Positions 56,384-64,000 of a stretch of DNA of 64,000 bases are shown here, piece after piece (positions within the stretch are counted from its first letter, which is position 1; each line of letters begins with the position of its first letter). This DNA is from Thermogemmata fonticola (GTDB taxonomy: Bacteria; Planctomycetota; Planctomycetia; Gemmatales; Gemmataceae): assembly GCF_013694095.1 (NCBI RefSeq), contig NZ_JACEFB010000006.1, positions 1 to 64,000 of the forward strand, given 5' to 3'. A program made the position numbers and the translations under genes. The notes beneath the pieces were generated by a model, which was given only the letters and a program-made list of their open reading frames with translations, was not told the DNA's origin and did no database searches.

Positions 56384-58111
56384 ATGCCTGTTTACGTCAA
56401 TGACAAGCCAGTGGAGTTGGGTTCTGAACGATGGAACTGCATCCAAGCTGCACAAAGGGCAGGTGTTTTCATTCCCCATTATTGCTGGCATGAAGCACTG
56501 TCGGTTGTGGCATCTTGCCGTATGTGTCTGGTGGAGATCGGAGAGTGGAAAGATGGGAAAGTGGTGATGCAACCGAAGGTGGTGCCGGGCTGTCAAACAC
56601 CTGTCAGAGACGGGATGGTAATTGTGACTGGGGAATATGAACGGCGGGATCCTTCCTGGCCGGCCTTGCCCTATGACAGCGCCTATTTGCAAGGCGGGCC
56701 GCCCGGCAGCCGGGCTAAAAAAGCCCAAGCCGACACCTTGGAGGGACTCCTGCTCAATCATCCGCTCGATTGCCCTGTATGCGACAAAGCGGGAGAATGC
56801 TTGCTGCAAGATTACAGTTTCCGTTACGGGCGTTCGACCTCCCGAATGGTGGATGCCAAAAATACACCGCCAAACAAACCCTATATCTCTAGCAAGATTA
56901 CGTTGTTCACAGATCGCTGCATCATGTGTACGCGGTGCGTGCGATTTCTCCGGGAGATCAGCGGAACGGCGGAACTGTGTGTGACACGCCGTGGACATCA
57001 TGAAGAAATCGATATCTTTCCCGGCCGTCCCCTGGAAAACAAATTGGCTGGCAATGTCGTAGATCTGTGTCCTGTAGGGGCTTTGGGAAGCAAAGACTTT
57101 TTGTACAAGCAGCGCGTGTGGTATTTGCAGAGTCGGGAAAGTGTCTGCTGCCGTTGTAGTACAGGTTGTAGTATCTATGTGGATTGCAACAAAGATATCG
57201 TCTATCGGCTGCGCCCGCGGTACAATCCCGAGGTGAACGGCCATTTTATGTGTGATGAAGGACGTTACGGCTATCACTTCAATCAATCCGCGGAGCGTAT
57301 CCGCCGAGCGTGTCTGATCCGCCGGGCAGGAGAAGGAATCGAAGGAAGCAACGGTCGCAGTTGGTTGCAGTGGCCAGTGCTTTTGTCCTACCTCCGCCGG
57401 GAGTGGCAAAACTTGGCACATTCCCACGCCCGTGTAGCCGCCGTCCTCTCGCCATTTTTGACAGTGGAGGAGGCCTTTCTACTGGCAACTGCCTTGCGGT
57501 CCCTGGCTCCCCAAGTGCAACTGACCATGGGGCCGGTGCCCCTCATTGGTGAAGACGACGCCTATCCTAAGGATGTGCATGGTCGAGCCATGGAGCCGGC
57601 GAAATTCATCATACGTGCGGAAAAATGCCCCAATCGCGTTGGGGTGGCAGCAGTTCTCCGCCACTTCACAGGTCGAGTGACCCCGTTTTCAGAAGTGGTC
57701 GAACAGGAATGGGACGCTCTGTGGTTTGCAGGAGGATACCCGGATGCGGCGGTGATCGATGCTGCCCTCCCGGTCGAGTGGTCCCCCCCGCCCTTGCTTG
57801 TGGTGCAAGATCTATTCAACTCTCGCTTGGCCCAAGCCGCTCGTTACCTTCTGCCGGCGACGACCAGCTTTGAGAAAGAGGGGACTTACATCAACCATGC
57901 TGGAGTCGCCCAAACTTTTCGCCGGGCGGTACGCCCCCCCCTGGAGGGACGGAGCGAGTTGCAATTGGCTCACGATCTTCTGGGACGAACTGGCCTTGTT
58001 CAAGCAGACCAGGTGCGCCGGGAAGCCGCCCAAGCGATCCCCGCTTTAGCTCACTTGGGAATGGCAGAGCAGACACCCTATGGCCTGCGCGTAGAACTGC
58101 CAACAGTGTGA
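56384..58111 (+). CDS. nuoG: NADH-quinone oxidoreductase subunit G (short form)
   Basis: The subunit carries the Fe-S clusters of the electron chain. It has a ferredoxin-like N-terminus (HYCWHEALSVVASCRMCLVEI, GCQTPV), His/Cys cluster N5 (HPLDCPVCDKAGECLLQD), 4Fe-4S ligands CIMCTRCVRFLRE and DLCPVGALGS, and an N7-type set CCRCSTGC ... MCDEGR. The following molybdopterin-oxidoreductase-like domain is abbreviated: 575 residues in total against roughly 700-900 in many homologues. Even so, it retains GGYPDAAVIDAALP and ATTSFEKEGTYINHAGVAQ. An intact start is at ATG 56384. Confidence 0.94.
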   Translation: MPVYVNDKPVELGSERWNCIQAAQRAGVFIPHYCWHEALSVVASCRMCLVEIGEWKDGKVVMQPKVVPGCQTPVRDGMVIVTGEYERRDPSWPALPYDSAYLQGGPPGSRAKKAQADTLEGLLLNHPLDCPVCDKAGECLLQDYSFRYGRSTSRMVDAKNTPPNKPYISSKITLFTDRCIMCTRCVRFLREISGTAELCVTRRGHHEEIDIFPGRPLENKLAGNVVDLCPVGALGSKDFLYKQRVWYLQSRESVCCRCSTGCSIYVDCNKDIVYRLRPRYNPEVNGHFMCDEGRYGYHFNQSAERIRRACLIRRAGEGIEGSNGRSWLQWPVLLSYLRREWQNLAHSHARVAAVLSPFLTVEEAFLLATALRSLAPQVQLTMGPVPLIGEDDAYPKDVHGRAMEPAKFIIRAEKCPNRVGVAAVLRHFTGRVTPFSEVVEQEWDALWFAGGYPDAAVIDAALPVEWSPPPLLVVQDLFNSRLAQAARYLLPATTSFEKEGTYINHAGVAQTFRRAVRPPLEGRSELQLAHDLLGRTGLVQADQVRREAAQAIPALAHLGMAEQTPYGLRVELPTV

Positions 58112-58318
58112 CAAATACAGACCAGCCGGGGTAGTGAACGCTGGGCGTGAATGTAAGGTCGATCAGCACTGAATGGCAGTACGGATGAAATCGGCTTGTT
58201 CCTCCGCCTTCGTGAAGTGTGTGGGAAAACCAAGTTTGGGTATTAGGGGCGTTTCCCCGCCTTCTTGAAGGGTTGGAACCAAGTTTGCTCAATGGTGTGT
58301 GAACAGGATGGGTGACAT

Positions 58319-59581
58319 ATGCCTTTGTTTGATCCATCGACAACCGCGATGATCATTGTCGCTTTGATGGCCGGCGCGTTGGGTCTGGCCGGGTATCTGG
58401 TCTTGTCGGAACGCAAGATTGCCGCATGGATTCAGGATCGCCGAGGGCCAAATCGTGTTGGACCCGGAGGATTGTTCCAGCCGATCGCGGATGGTGCCAA
58501 GATGTTTCTCAAGGAAGAGGTGATCCCAGCTCATGTGGACAAAGTTTTTTACTTACTGGCCCCTATTGTCTCGGTCAGCACCGCTTTGCTGGCGTTGGCG
58601 GTGATCCCTTTTGGCCCCACCACGCCGCCACCAGCACCGGTACCTTTCACGGCTGACCATTCTGCGTTCGAGTTGCTGGATGAGTTTCAGCGCCGTCAAG
58701 CGGATTACCAGCAGTACACTTCCTATGTACTAGCTCCCGGATTGGATATCGGCCTGTTATATGTCTTTGCTTTGGGGTCGCTGGCAGTGTATGGGGTAAT
58801 CCTCGCCGGGTGGAGTTCCAACAGCAAGTACTCATTGTTGGGTTGCCTGCGGGCCAGTGCCCAAATTGTCAGCTACGAGATTCCACTCGGTCTTGCCGTG
58901 TTGGGAGTTATCCTCATGGCAGGGTCGTTGAATTTGGAAACGATCATTGCTCGCCAGACGCAGCAGGGACCGTATTGGTTTGTTTTCTTTCAGCCTCTGG
59001 CGATGCTGCTGTTTCTAGTCAGTCTTTATGCCGAGGATAACCGCCTCCCCTTCGATTTGGCGGAAGCGGAACAGGAATTGGTGGGCGGTTACCACACGGA
59101 GTATTCTAGCATGAAGTTGGGGCTGATGCTATTAGCAGAGTATATCCATTTGGTGATCAGCAGTTTTTTGGTCACTGTAGTCTTTCTGGGGGGATGGAGC
59201 TTGTTCGGCTTGGAAGGCCTGTTGGGCGAGACGCCTTGGGCGGCTGTGGTCAAAGTCCTTGTCATTTGCGGCAAGATGCTGTTCCTCGTGTTGTTCGCCC
59301 AGGTGATCCGCTGGACGATTCCACGCTTCCGTTTCGATCAGTTGATGAATCTGGCCTGGAAGGTGCTGGTCCCGTTAGGGCTGTTGAATCTGGCATGCGT
59401 GATGATGGTCCTACAATGGCAACTCCCATGGATCACCTTGACAGTGGTCTCTGTCCTGCTGTTCGTAGCAACAGGATATTTGTCGGCCCGCTGGCAGGGT
59501 TCGGTGACTGTGCCACGGCGGAAAGTGGTGCCTTTGCCACCTGGCTTGCCACCGGGAGTCACCTTTGCACCCCAGCGGTAA
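58319..59581 (+). CDS. nuoH: NADH-quinone oxidoreductase subunit H
   Basis: The membrane subunit forms the quinone-chamber floor. Motifs are YLVLSERKIAAWIQDRRGPNRVGPGGLFQPIADG, YGVILAGWSSNSKYSLLG, RASAQIVSYEIPLGL and AEDNRLPFDLAEAEQELVGGYHTEYSSMKLG, all textbook NuoH. The length of 420 residues exceeds the usual ~330. It carries an extra hydrophilic loop after the second span (PAPVPFTADHSAFELLDEFQ) and a basic/Pro-rich C-terminal tail. Confidence 0.96.
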   Translation: MPLFDPSTTAMIIVALMAGALGLAGYLVLSERKIAAWIQDRRGPNRVGPGGLFQPIADGAKMFLKEEVIPAHVDKVFYLLAPIVSVSTALLALAVIPFGPTTPPPAPVPFTADHSAFELLDEFQRRQADYQQYTSYVLAPGLDIGLLYVFALGSLAVYGVILAGWSSNSKYSLLGCLRASAQIVSYEIPLGLAVLGVILMAGSLNLETIIARQTQQGPYWFVFFQPLAMLLFLVSLYAEDNRLPFDLAEAEQELVGGYHTEYSSMKLGLMLLAEYIHLVISSFLVTVVFLGGWSLFGLEGLLGETPWAAVVKVLVICGKMLFLVLFAQVIRWTIPRFRFDQLMNLAWKVLVPLGLLNLACVMMVLQWQLPWITLTVVSVLLFVATGYLSARWQGSVTVPRRKVVPLPPGLPPGVTFAPQR

Positions 59582-59733
59582 AGGCTTGTCCTCAATGAAG
59601 CCGCGCAAAGGAACCGCCAGAGGGAGCCGCCGTCGATGAGAGACGTATTCCCTGAGAGGCCTTAGGCTATGCCCCATTGCTGAATCCGTAGTTCGATTCA
59701 CGAAATGACGTTTCGATTCAGGAGTCACTTTCC

Positions 59734-60486
59734 ATGCCAATCCCAGAAAACGAAGTACGTTGGGTGCAGGCTCCCACCTTAGGATTGTGGGAACAGTTGT
59801 ATTTGCCGGCGGTGGTGGAAGGGTTAAAGACCACTGTGCGCCATTTGTTCGGACCCAAGGTGACGGAAGAGTACCCGGAGCAGGAACCGCAATTGCCGCC
59901 GAATTATCGCGGGGTGCATCGCCTGAATCGCGATGAAAAGGGCCGAGTCAAATGCGTGGCTTGTTACATGTGTGCCACGGCTTGCCCAGCTCATTGCATT
60001 GACATCGTGGCCGCTCCAGCACCGCCGGAATGGCAAAGTGATGGACGGGAAAAGTATCCGGAGACCTTCGTCATCGATGAATTGCGTTGCATCTATTGTG
60101 GCATGTGTGAGGAAGCCTGTCCTGTCGATGCTATCGAATTGACCACTCTATATGATCTGACCGGCTACACCCGCGAAGAGCTGATTTTCGACAAAGAGAA
60201 ACTGCTTAGCGTGTATGATTACACGGTGCAAACAGGCACCGATCCCATACGGACTCGATCTGGTCGATTGGGGCCTGCCTCGGAGCCGGCAATCCCTGTT
60301 CCAGCGCCGTCATCTCCTTCTCCTCCCACTGTAGCACGTCTAACCGTTCATTCCCCCACAGTCTCCGATGTTTCCTCCGCCGACAGGACAAATCCCGACT
60401 CGGGAAGCGGAACAGAGCCTGGGCCATCGTCGGTTAATGTCAGCGCAATGAGCAAAAAGAGGGAAGGCCCTGAAGGCTGTGCCTGA
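59734..60486 (+). CDS. nuoI: NADH-quinone oxidoreductase subunit I
   Basis: The subunit binds clusters N6a and N6b through two ferredoxin motifs, CVACYMCATACPAHCIDI and CIYCGMCEEACPVDAIEL. The N-terminal amphipathic part is short. After the core (ending ELIFDKEKLLSVYDY) there is a low-complexity Ser/Pro/Thr tail of about 70 residues not found in canonical NuoI. The ATG follows a GGAG-type RBS. Confidence 0.95.
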   Translation: MPIPENEVRWVQAPTLGLWEQLYLPAVVEGLKTTVRHLFGPKVTEEYPEQEPQLPPNYRGVHRLNRDEKGRVKCVACYMCATACPAHCIDIVAAPAPPEWQSDGREKYPETFVIDELRCIYCGMCEEACPVDAIELTTLYDLTGYTREELIFDKEKLLSVYDYTVQTGTDPIRTRSGRLGPASEPAIPVPAPSSPSPPTVARLTVHSPTVSDVSSADRTNPDSGSGTEPGPSSVNVSAMSKKREGPEGCA

Positions 60487-60634
60487 AGGTTGCTTTGCTG
60501 CTGTAATATCCCGCACCGGATCGGACAATTCGCCAAACTCACTAACCCACCCGCGCTTCTCCTTCAGAGCTGTACGCAGGGGGGCTGCCGTTAGCAGGCG
60601 AAATGATATACCATCCGCGATCCCTTGTGAAAAA

Positions 60635-61939
60635 ATGCACGAAGTCCCGATGGAAGCATCTTCACTGAGTACGATGTTGAACTCGATCGGGCCAGTTGCC
60701 CTGGTGGTGGTGCTGGCTGTCATCGGATCGAGTTGGTTGTTGCCACGCCCGCGGGGACGATTCGTGTCGGGAGGTGTCACAGCGTGGGTGGCAGCAGTTG
60801 GGATCCTGGCAGTTTGGTTGTACGAGCGATGGGGTCGTCCAACCTCAGATGCCGTAGGCAGTCTCTTGTTCGTTCTGTTTGCCTTGGCTGCTCTGCTGGG
60901 TGGAGCGACTCTCGTGGTTCAACGCAATCCCGCCCGCGGAGCTATGGCCTTCGCTTTTTCTATTTTGGGTGTTTGCGGCCTGTTCCTGCTTCTAGCTGCT
61001 CCTTTTCTGATGGCGGTGACCATTATCGTCTATGCTGGCGCGATTATCGTCACCTTCTTGTTCGTACTCATGCTTTCACGGACCGCAGGACCTTCGGATG
61101 AAAACGATCGCAGCCGGGAACCGCTTCTCGGTAGTTTGGCCGGCTTCGCTTTTGCTGGCTTGGTGCTCTGGTTGTTGCACCTATCCACACCTGGCGATGA
61201 GTCAGCGTCTGCGTTTGCTACGGCTGCTCCAGAATGGAAAACAGAACGTAAAGGGGGAATGGCCAAAATTGATGAAGGCCAGACTGGGAACTGGAAGGAA
61301 AGTCGATCGGAAGGAACCGCTCCAGAAGCAACAACGGCTAGAGCACACAAGGATCTATTGACCGTACTGACGAATGCCGAGCGGCAGAAACTCCAGGAAG
61401 CCTTGCGACGACTTGACCAAGCGGGGGAGGTGCTCGCGGGAGATCTACGACATGACCGTGAGAAGCGGATTGAGTATTTTGAGGCGGTCAAGGACCTGGT
61501 GGTACAGGTGGTGGGAGCCGCACGAGAAGATGAGATGGGGGCGGCCATAGAAGGCACGCTCTCAGAACGTCTGCTTTTGCCCGTACACGCAACGGGGGTA
61601 AGTATGCCACTGTATCGCTCGGACCCGCAAGTGCGAGGAATCATTGCTCAAGCTCGGCGGGTACGTGCTACGAATTGGGAGGTGTTCAAGCAGATCGAGG
61701 GGCAACTCCTATCAGAACGGCCCGAGAGAGTAACTCTGGAACGGGAGATACAAGCACTTCGGCGAGAATTGGTGCTGCTGCTCGGTTATGGGGAAATGCC
61801 GGCTCGGACTGTATCCAATCTCGCGTACGTGATGTACAGCGAATACCTGTTAGCGGTGGAAGCCATTGGAGTATTGTTGCTCATAGCAACGGTTGGTGCA
61901 GTGGCGGTGGCGCAGCGGTACAAGGGAGAAGGTGGATGA
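60635..61939 (+). CDS. nuoJ: NADH-quinone oxidoreductase subunit J, enlarged with a large insertion
   Basis: The NuoJ core is clear: LFALAALLGGATLVVQRNPARGAMAF, LLLAAPFLMAVTIIVYAGAIIVTFLFVLML, and a last span in YLLAVEAIGVLLLIATVGAVAVAQRY. The protein is about 434 residues against the usual 165-200. Two extra hydrophobic segments precede the core. About 200 charged, helical residues (about 61190-61800; LTVLTNAERQKLQEAL and so on) separate span 4 from span 5. The start is uncertain (60635, 60650 or 60674). The stop overlaps nuoK (ATGA). Confidence 0.9.
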   Translation: MHEVPMEASSLSTMLNSIGPVALVVVLAVIGSSWLLPRPRGRFVSGGVTAWVAAVGILAVWLYERWGRPTSDAVGSLLFVLFALAALLGGATLVVQRNPARGAMAFAFSILGVCGLFLLLAAPFLMAVTIIVYAGAIIVTFLFVLMLSRTAGPSDENDRSREPLLGSLAGFAFAGLVLWLLHLSTPGDESASAFATAAPEWKTERKGGMAKIDEGQTGNWKESRSEGTAPEATTARAHKDLLTVLTNAERQKLQEALRRLDQAGEVLAGDLRHDREKRIEYFEAVKDLVVQVVGAAREDEMGAAIEGTLSERLLLPVHATGVSMPLYRSDPQVRGIIAQARRVRATNWEVFKQIEGQLLSERPERVTLEREIQALRRELVLLLGYGEMPARTVSNLAYVMYSEYLLAVEAIGVLLLIATVGAVAVAQRYKGEGG

Positions 61940-62370
61940 TCACTCTGTGGCATTTTCTCGCGGTGGGAGCCATCCTGTTTGGACTGGGCCTGACAGGTTT
62001 TTTGACACGCCGCAATTTGATCACTATGTTCCTGTGCGCGGAACTGATGCTCCAGGGTGTGGCATTGAACTTCGCAGCATTTGCCCGCTGGCATGCCCAG
62101 ATGTATGGGCAAGTCTTCGTCATCTTTGCTGTAGCCGTGGCGGCGGCGGAGGCAGCGTTAGCCTTGGCCTTGTTTCTAACCTTATATCGGCAGGCTCGCT
62201 CGATGGATGTATCCGTTTGGCAATCCCTCCGTGAAGCCGGGGTGCCAGCAACAGTCGATCCAGACCCGCTGCCGCCCCCAACAGCGGCCGAGGAAGAAGA
62301 GATCGTTCATCTCCCGCCGGCAGGATTGCGACCGGCCATTAGCCGCAAGGAGGAACATGCCGGTGTCTGA
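61936..62370 (+). CDS. nuoK: NADH-quinone oxidoreductase subunit K
   Basis: The membrane subunit is related to MrpC. It has three spans: HFLAVGAILFGLGLTGFLTRR, NLITMFLCAELMLQGVALNF with the conserved Glu, and VFVIFAVAVAAAEAALALALFLTLYR with the second Glu. After the core it has an extra ~45-residue hydrophilic tail (PDPLPPPTAAEEEEIVHLPP). Its ATG overlaps the nuoJ stop, and its 3' end overlaps nuoL by 14 bases. Confidence 0.96.
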   Translation: MITLWHFLAVGAILFGLGLTGFLTRRNLITMFLCAELMLQGVALNFAAFARWHAQMYGQVFVIFAVAVAAAEAALALALFLTLYRQARSMDVSVWQSLREAGVPATVDPDPLPPPTAAEEEEIVHLPPAGLRPAISRKEEHAGV

Positions 62371-64000
62371 GCCGATGAGCTTGGTCTGGTTGATACTGAG
62401 TCTTCCGCTGGCAGCCGCCATAGCGGCAGCTTTATTGTCGCCGAGTCGGTTCGGGCGGACGTTAGCCCACGTGCCCTTGGTGGTGGCTTGCGCCTGCGCT
62501 GCCCTATTGGCGGTGACCTTACTGGCCCAGTGGCACCGCATACCTTCGGGCAGGCTCGTTTCCCAGGCGTGGACATGGTTTGCAGCGGGGCAGTTGCAGG
62601 TGAACGTCAGCCTAGCTTTGGACCCGCTCTCGGCCACGATGCTGGCGATGATCACGTTCATTTCCGCTTGGATAGCCCTCTTCTCCACTGGCTACATGTC
62701 TGGCGAACGTGGCTATGCCCGGTTCTTCGCCATCATGAGCCTGTTTGTTTTCGCCATGTGTGGCTTGGTTTTAGCCAATAACTTGTTCCTCTTGCTCGGA
62801 TTCTGGGAGTTGGTGGGTTTGTGCAGTTACTTGCTCATCGGCTACTACTTCACGAAACCTTCGGCTGCCGCCGCCGCTCGCAAGGCTTTTCTCGTGACTC
62901 GACTCGGAGATGTGGGTCTGGTCCTGGGGATATTCTGGCTTTGGAAGCTGGGCGGTTGGCACACGGACCTATCGGCCATCCTGGACTACCTGGCTCAACA
63001 TCGCCCGGCAGAAGGAGAGATCAGCCTGGCGTGCCTGCTCCTCTTGTGTGGAGCGATCGGGAAAAGTGCCCAATTCCCCCTGTACGTCTGGTTACCCGAT
63101 GCTATGGAAGGACCCACTCCGGTGTCCGCCTTGATCCATGCAGCCACGATGGTGACAGCGGGAGTGTATCTCGTAGCCCGGTGTGCACCCTTATTTGTTT
63201 TGTCTTCCACAGCGCCGATCATCATAGCATGGATTGGAGGCACCACAGCTCTGCTCGCCGCCGTGTTGGCCCTGGCCCAAACCGATCTGAAACGGATTCT
63301 GGCTTACTCGACGGTCAGCCAATTGGGTTACATGTTTTTAGCCCTAGGAACCTTGGGAACAGTTCATCCCGCCTTGGCAGTTGTGGCAGCCTTGTTCCAT
63401 CTACTCACCCATGCCTTTTACAAAGCCTTACTGTTTTTGTCCGCCGGAAGCGTCATGCATGCTATGGGCGGTGTCATTGATTTACGAGCCTTCGGGGGCT
63501 TGCGGCGCTTGATGCCCATCACTCACCTATGTTTCCTTTGTGGTGCGGCAGCCTTGGCTGGGGTACCTTTGTTATCTGGATTCTGGAGCAAGGACCTGAT
63601 TCTGGAAACGGTTGTCGCTGCCAGTGAACAAGGCGGGCCTTACAGCGGAGGATACTACCTATTGTTACTCATTGCTCTGGTCACAGCTCTGCTGACAGCG
63701 TTCTATAGTTTCCGTGCCTATTTTCTGGCATTCTGGGGCGCGGAACGTGTTCCTTCCGAGGCAGAGGGGCATGCTCATGAGTCTCCTTTGGTGATGACTG
63801 GTCCCCTCATCATCCTAGCGGCGGGCGCCTTGGGGGCGGGGATACTGCTGGAGCCAATCACTCATAGCTTGAGTCAGTTCCTCGCTACTACACCCACAGT
63901 GCAACAAGCGGCGCAATGGAGTGCAGCAACAGAATGGCATGTCCACTTCGATTGGACAGTCGCGCTAATCAGCACCACGTTGGCGGCTATTGGGATCGGA
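62357..64000 (+). CDS. nuoL: NADH-quinone oxidoreductase subunit L, 3' end beyond the window
   Basis: The antiporter-like proton-pumping subunit is open for 548 codons up to the right edge. ATG 62357 has AAGGAGG at 62347-62353. Visible motifs are FWELVGLCSYLLIGYY, KAFLVTRLGDVGLVLG, GKSAQFPLYVWLPDAMEGPTPVSALIHAATMVTAGVYLVAR, ILAYSTVSQLGYMFLALG and HLLTHAFYKALLFLSAGSVMHAM, followed by GFWSKDLI. nuoM and nuoN probably follow. The truncation is due to the window, not to damage. Confidence 0.97.
   Translation, partial: MPVSEPMSLVWLILSLPLAAAIAAALLSPSRFGRTLAHVPLVVACACAALLAVTLLAQWHRIPSGRLVSQAWTWFAAGQLQVNVSLALDPLSATMLAMITFISAWIALFSTGYMSGERGYARFFAIMSLFVFAMCGLVLANNLFLLLGFWELVGLCSYLLIGYYFTKPSAAAAARKAFLVTRLGDVGLVLGIFWLWKLGGWHTDLSAILDYLAQHRPAEGEISLACLLLLCGAIGKSAQFPLYVWLPDAMEGPTPVSALIHAATMVTAGVYLVARCAPLFVLSSTAPIIIAWIGGTTALLAAVLALAQTDLKRILAYSTVSQLGYMFLALGTLGTVHPALAVVAALFHLLTHAFYKALLFLSAGSVMHAMGGVIDLRAFGGLRRLMPITHLCFLCGAAALAGVPLLSGFWSKDLILETVVAASEQGGPYSGGYYLLLLIALVTALLTAFYSFRAYFLAFWGAERVPSEAEGHAHESPLVMTGPLIILAAGALGAGILLEPITHSLSQFLATTPTVQQAAQWSAATEWHVHFDWTVALISTTLAAIGIG

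Noticed and set aside
62488-63480. nuoL split into several short ORFs
   Set aside because: A single frame from 62357 is open to position 64000 with all NuoL motifs; the short frames are shadows.

Overview
The window is a moderately GC-rich bacterial chromosome segment that most likely comes from a planctomycete of the Gemmata type. The evidence is a DUF1559 (pilin-like) protein, a protein kinase fused to WD40 repeats, Omp85/BamA plus a parvulin-type PPIase (diderm envelope), NHL-repeat, BON-domain and cytochrome c'-like secreted proteins, an XPB helicase with its partner protein, and many secreted proteins of unknown family. I see no prophage, CRISPR array, transposase or rRNA. There is one tRNA, tRNA-Pro(TGG).

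Layout. 1-13.9 kb: a PuuD-like glutamine amidotransferase that lacks its catalytic cysteine, next to a divergent AnmK-like kinase; tRNA-Pro; two overlapping secreted paralogues; a 2Fe-2S ferredoxin; a glycine-rich BON protein; a sugar isomerase/epimerase; an unknown protein; GatB; a DUF2007 protein; a small membrane protein; PdxJ; and a SurA/PrsA-like PPIase. 14-26.5 kb: QueE, a lone thiamine-diphosphate-type domain protein, a polytopic membrane protein broken by a one-base frameshift, arginine decarboxylase SpeA, BamA with two tandem copies of a MITE-like repeat upstream, an NHL protein and aconitase. 26.8-32 kb: an XPB helicase module (Helicase_C_3-type protein, a small ORF and XPB) with a third, inverted copy of the repeat upstream. 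32.4-45.1 kb: a cytochrome c'-like protein, DUF971 and Mrp ATPase in overlap, ClpC, MurB and an FtsQ-like protein, a proline-rich secreted protein with an internal repeat, a phosphoribosyltransferase, a secreted unknown and a zinc-ribbon/kinase/WD40 protein.

45.3-48.5 kb is the most unusual accessory stretch. It is a tight minus-strand cluster encoding a Cys-rich secreted protein, a strikingly AT-rich membrane-anchored protein, a C39-type peptidase with an intact triad, and a DUF1559 protein missing its pilin-like N-terminus. Eight tandem 10-bp G-rich repeats lie upstream. A DinB-type polymerase follows.

50-64 kb is the respiratory complex I operon nuoABCDEF-x-y-GHIJKL, running off the right edge inside nuoL. 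It is odd in carrying two paralogous lipoprotein genes (x, y) between nuoF and nuoG, a NuoJ with extra N-terminal membrane segments and a soluble insertion of about 200 residues, a short NuoG, and AT-rich patches in nuoD, nuoE and nuoF.

All assignments come from reading the sequence and recalling family motifs; no database search was run.
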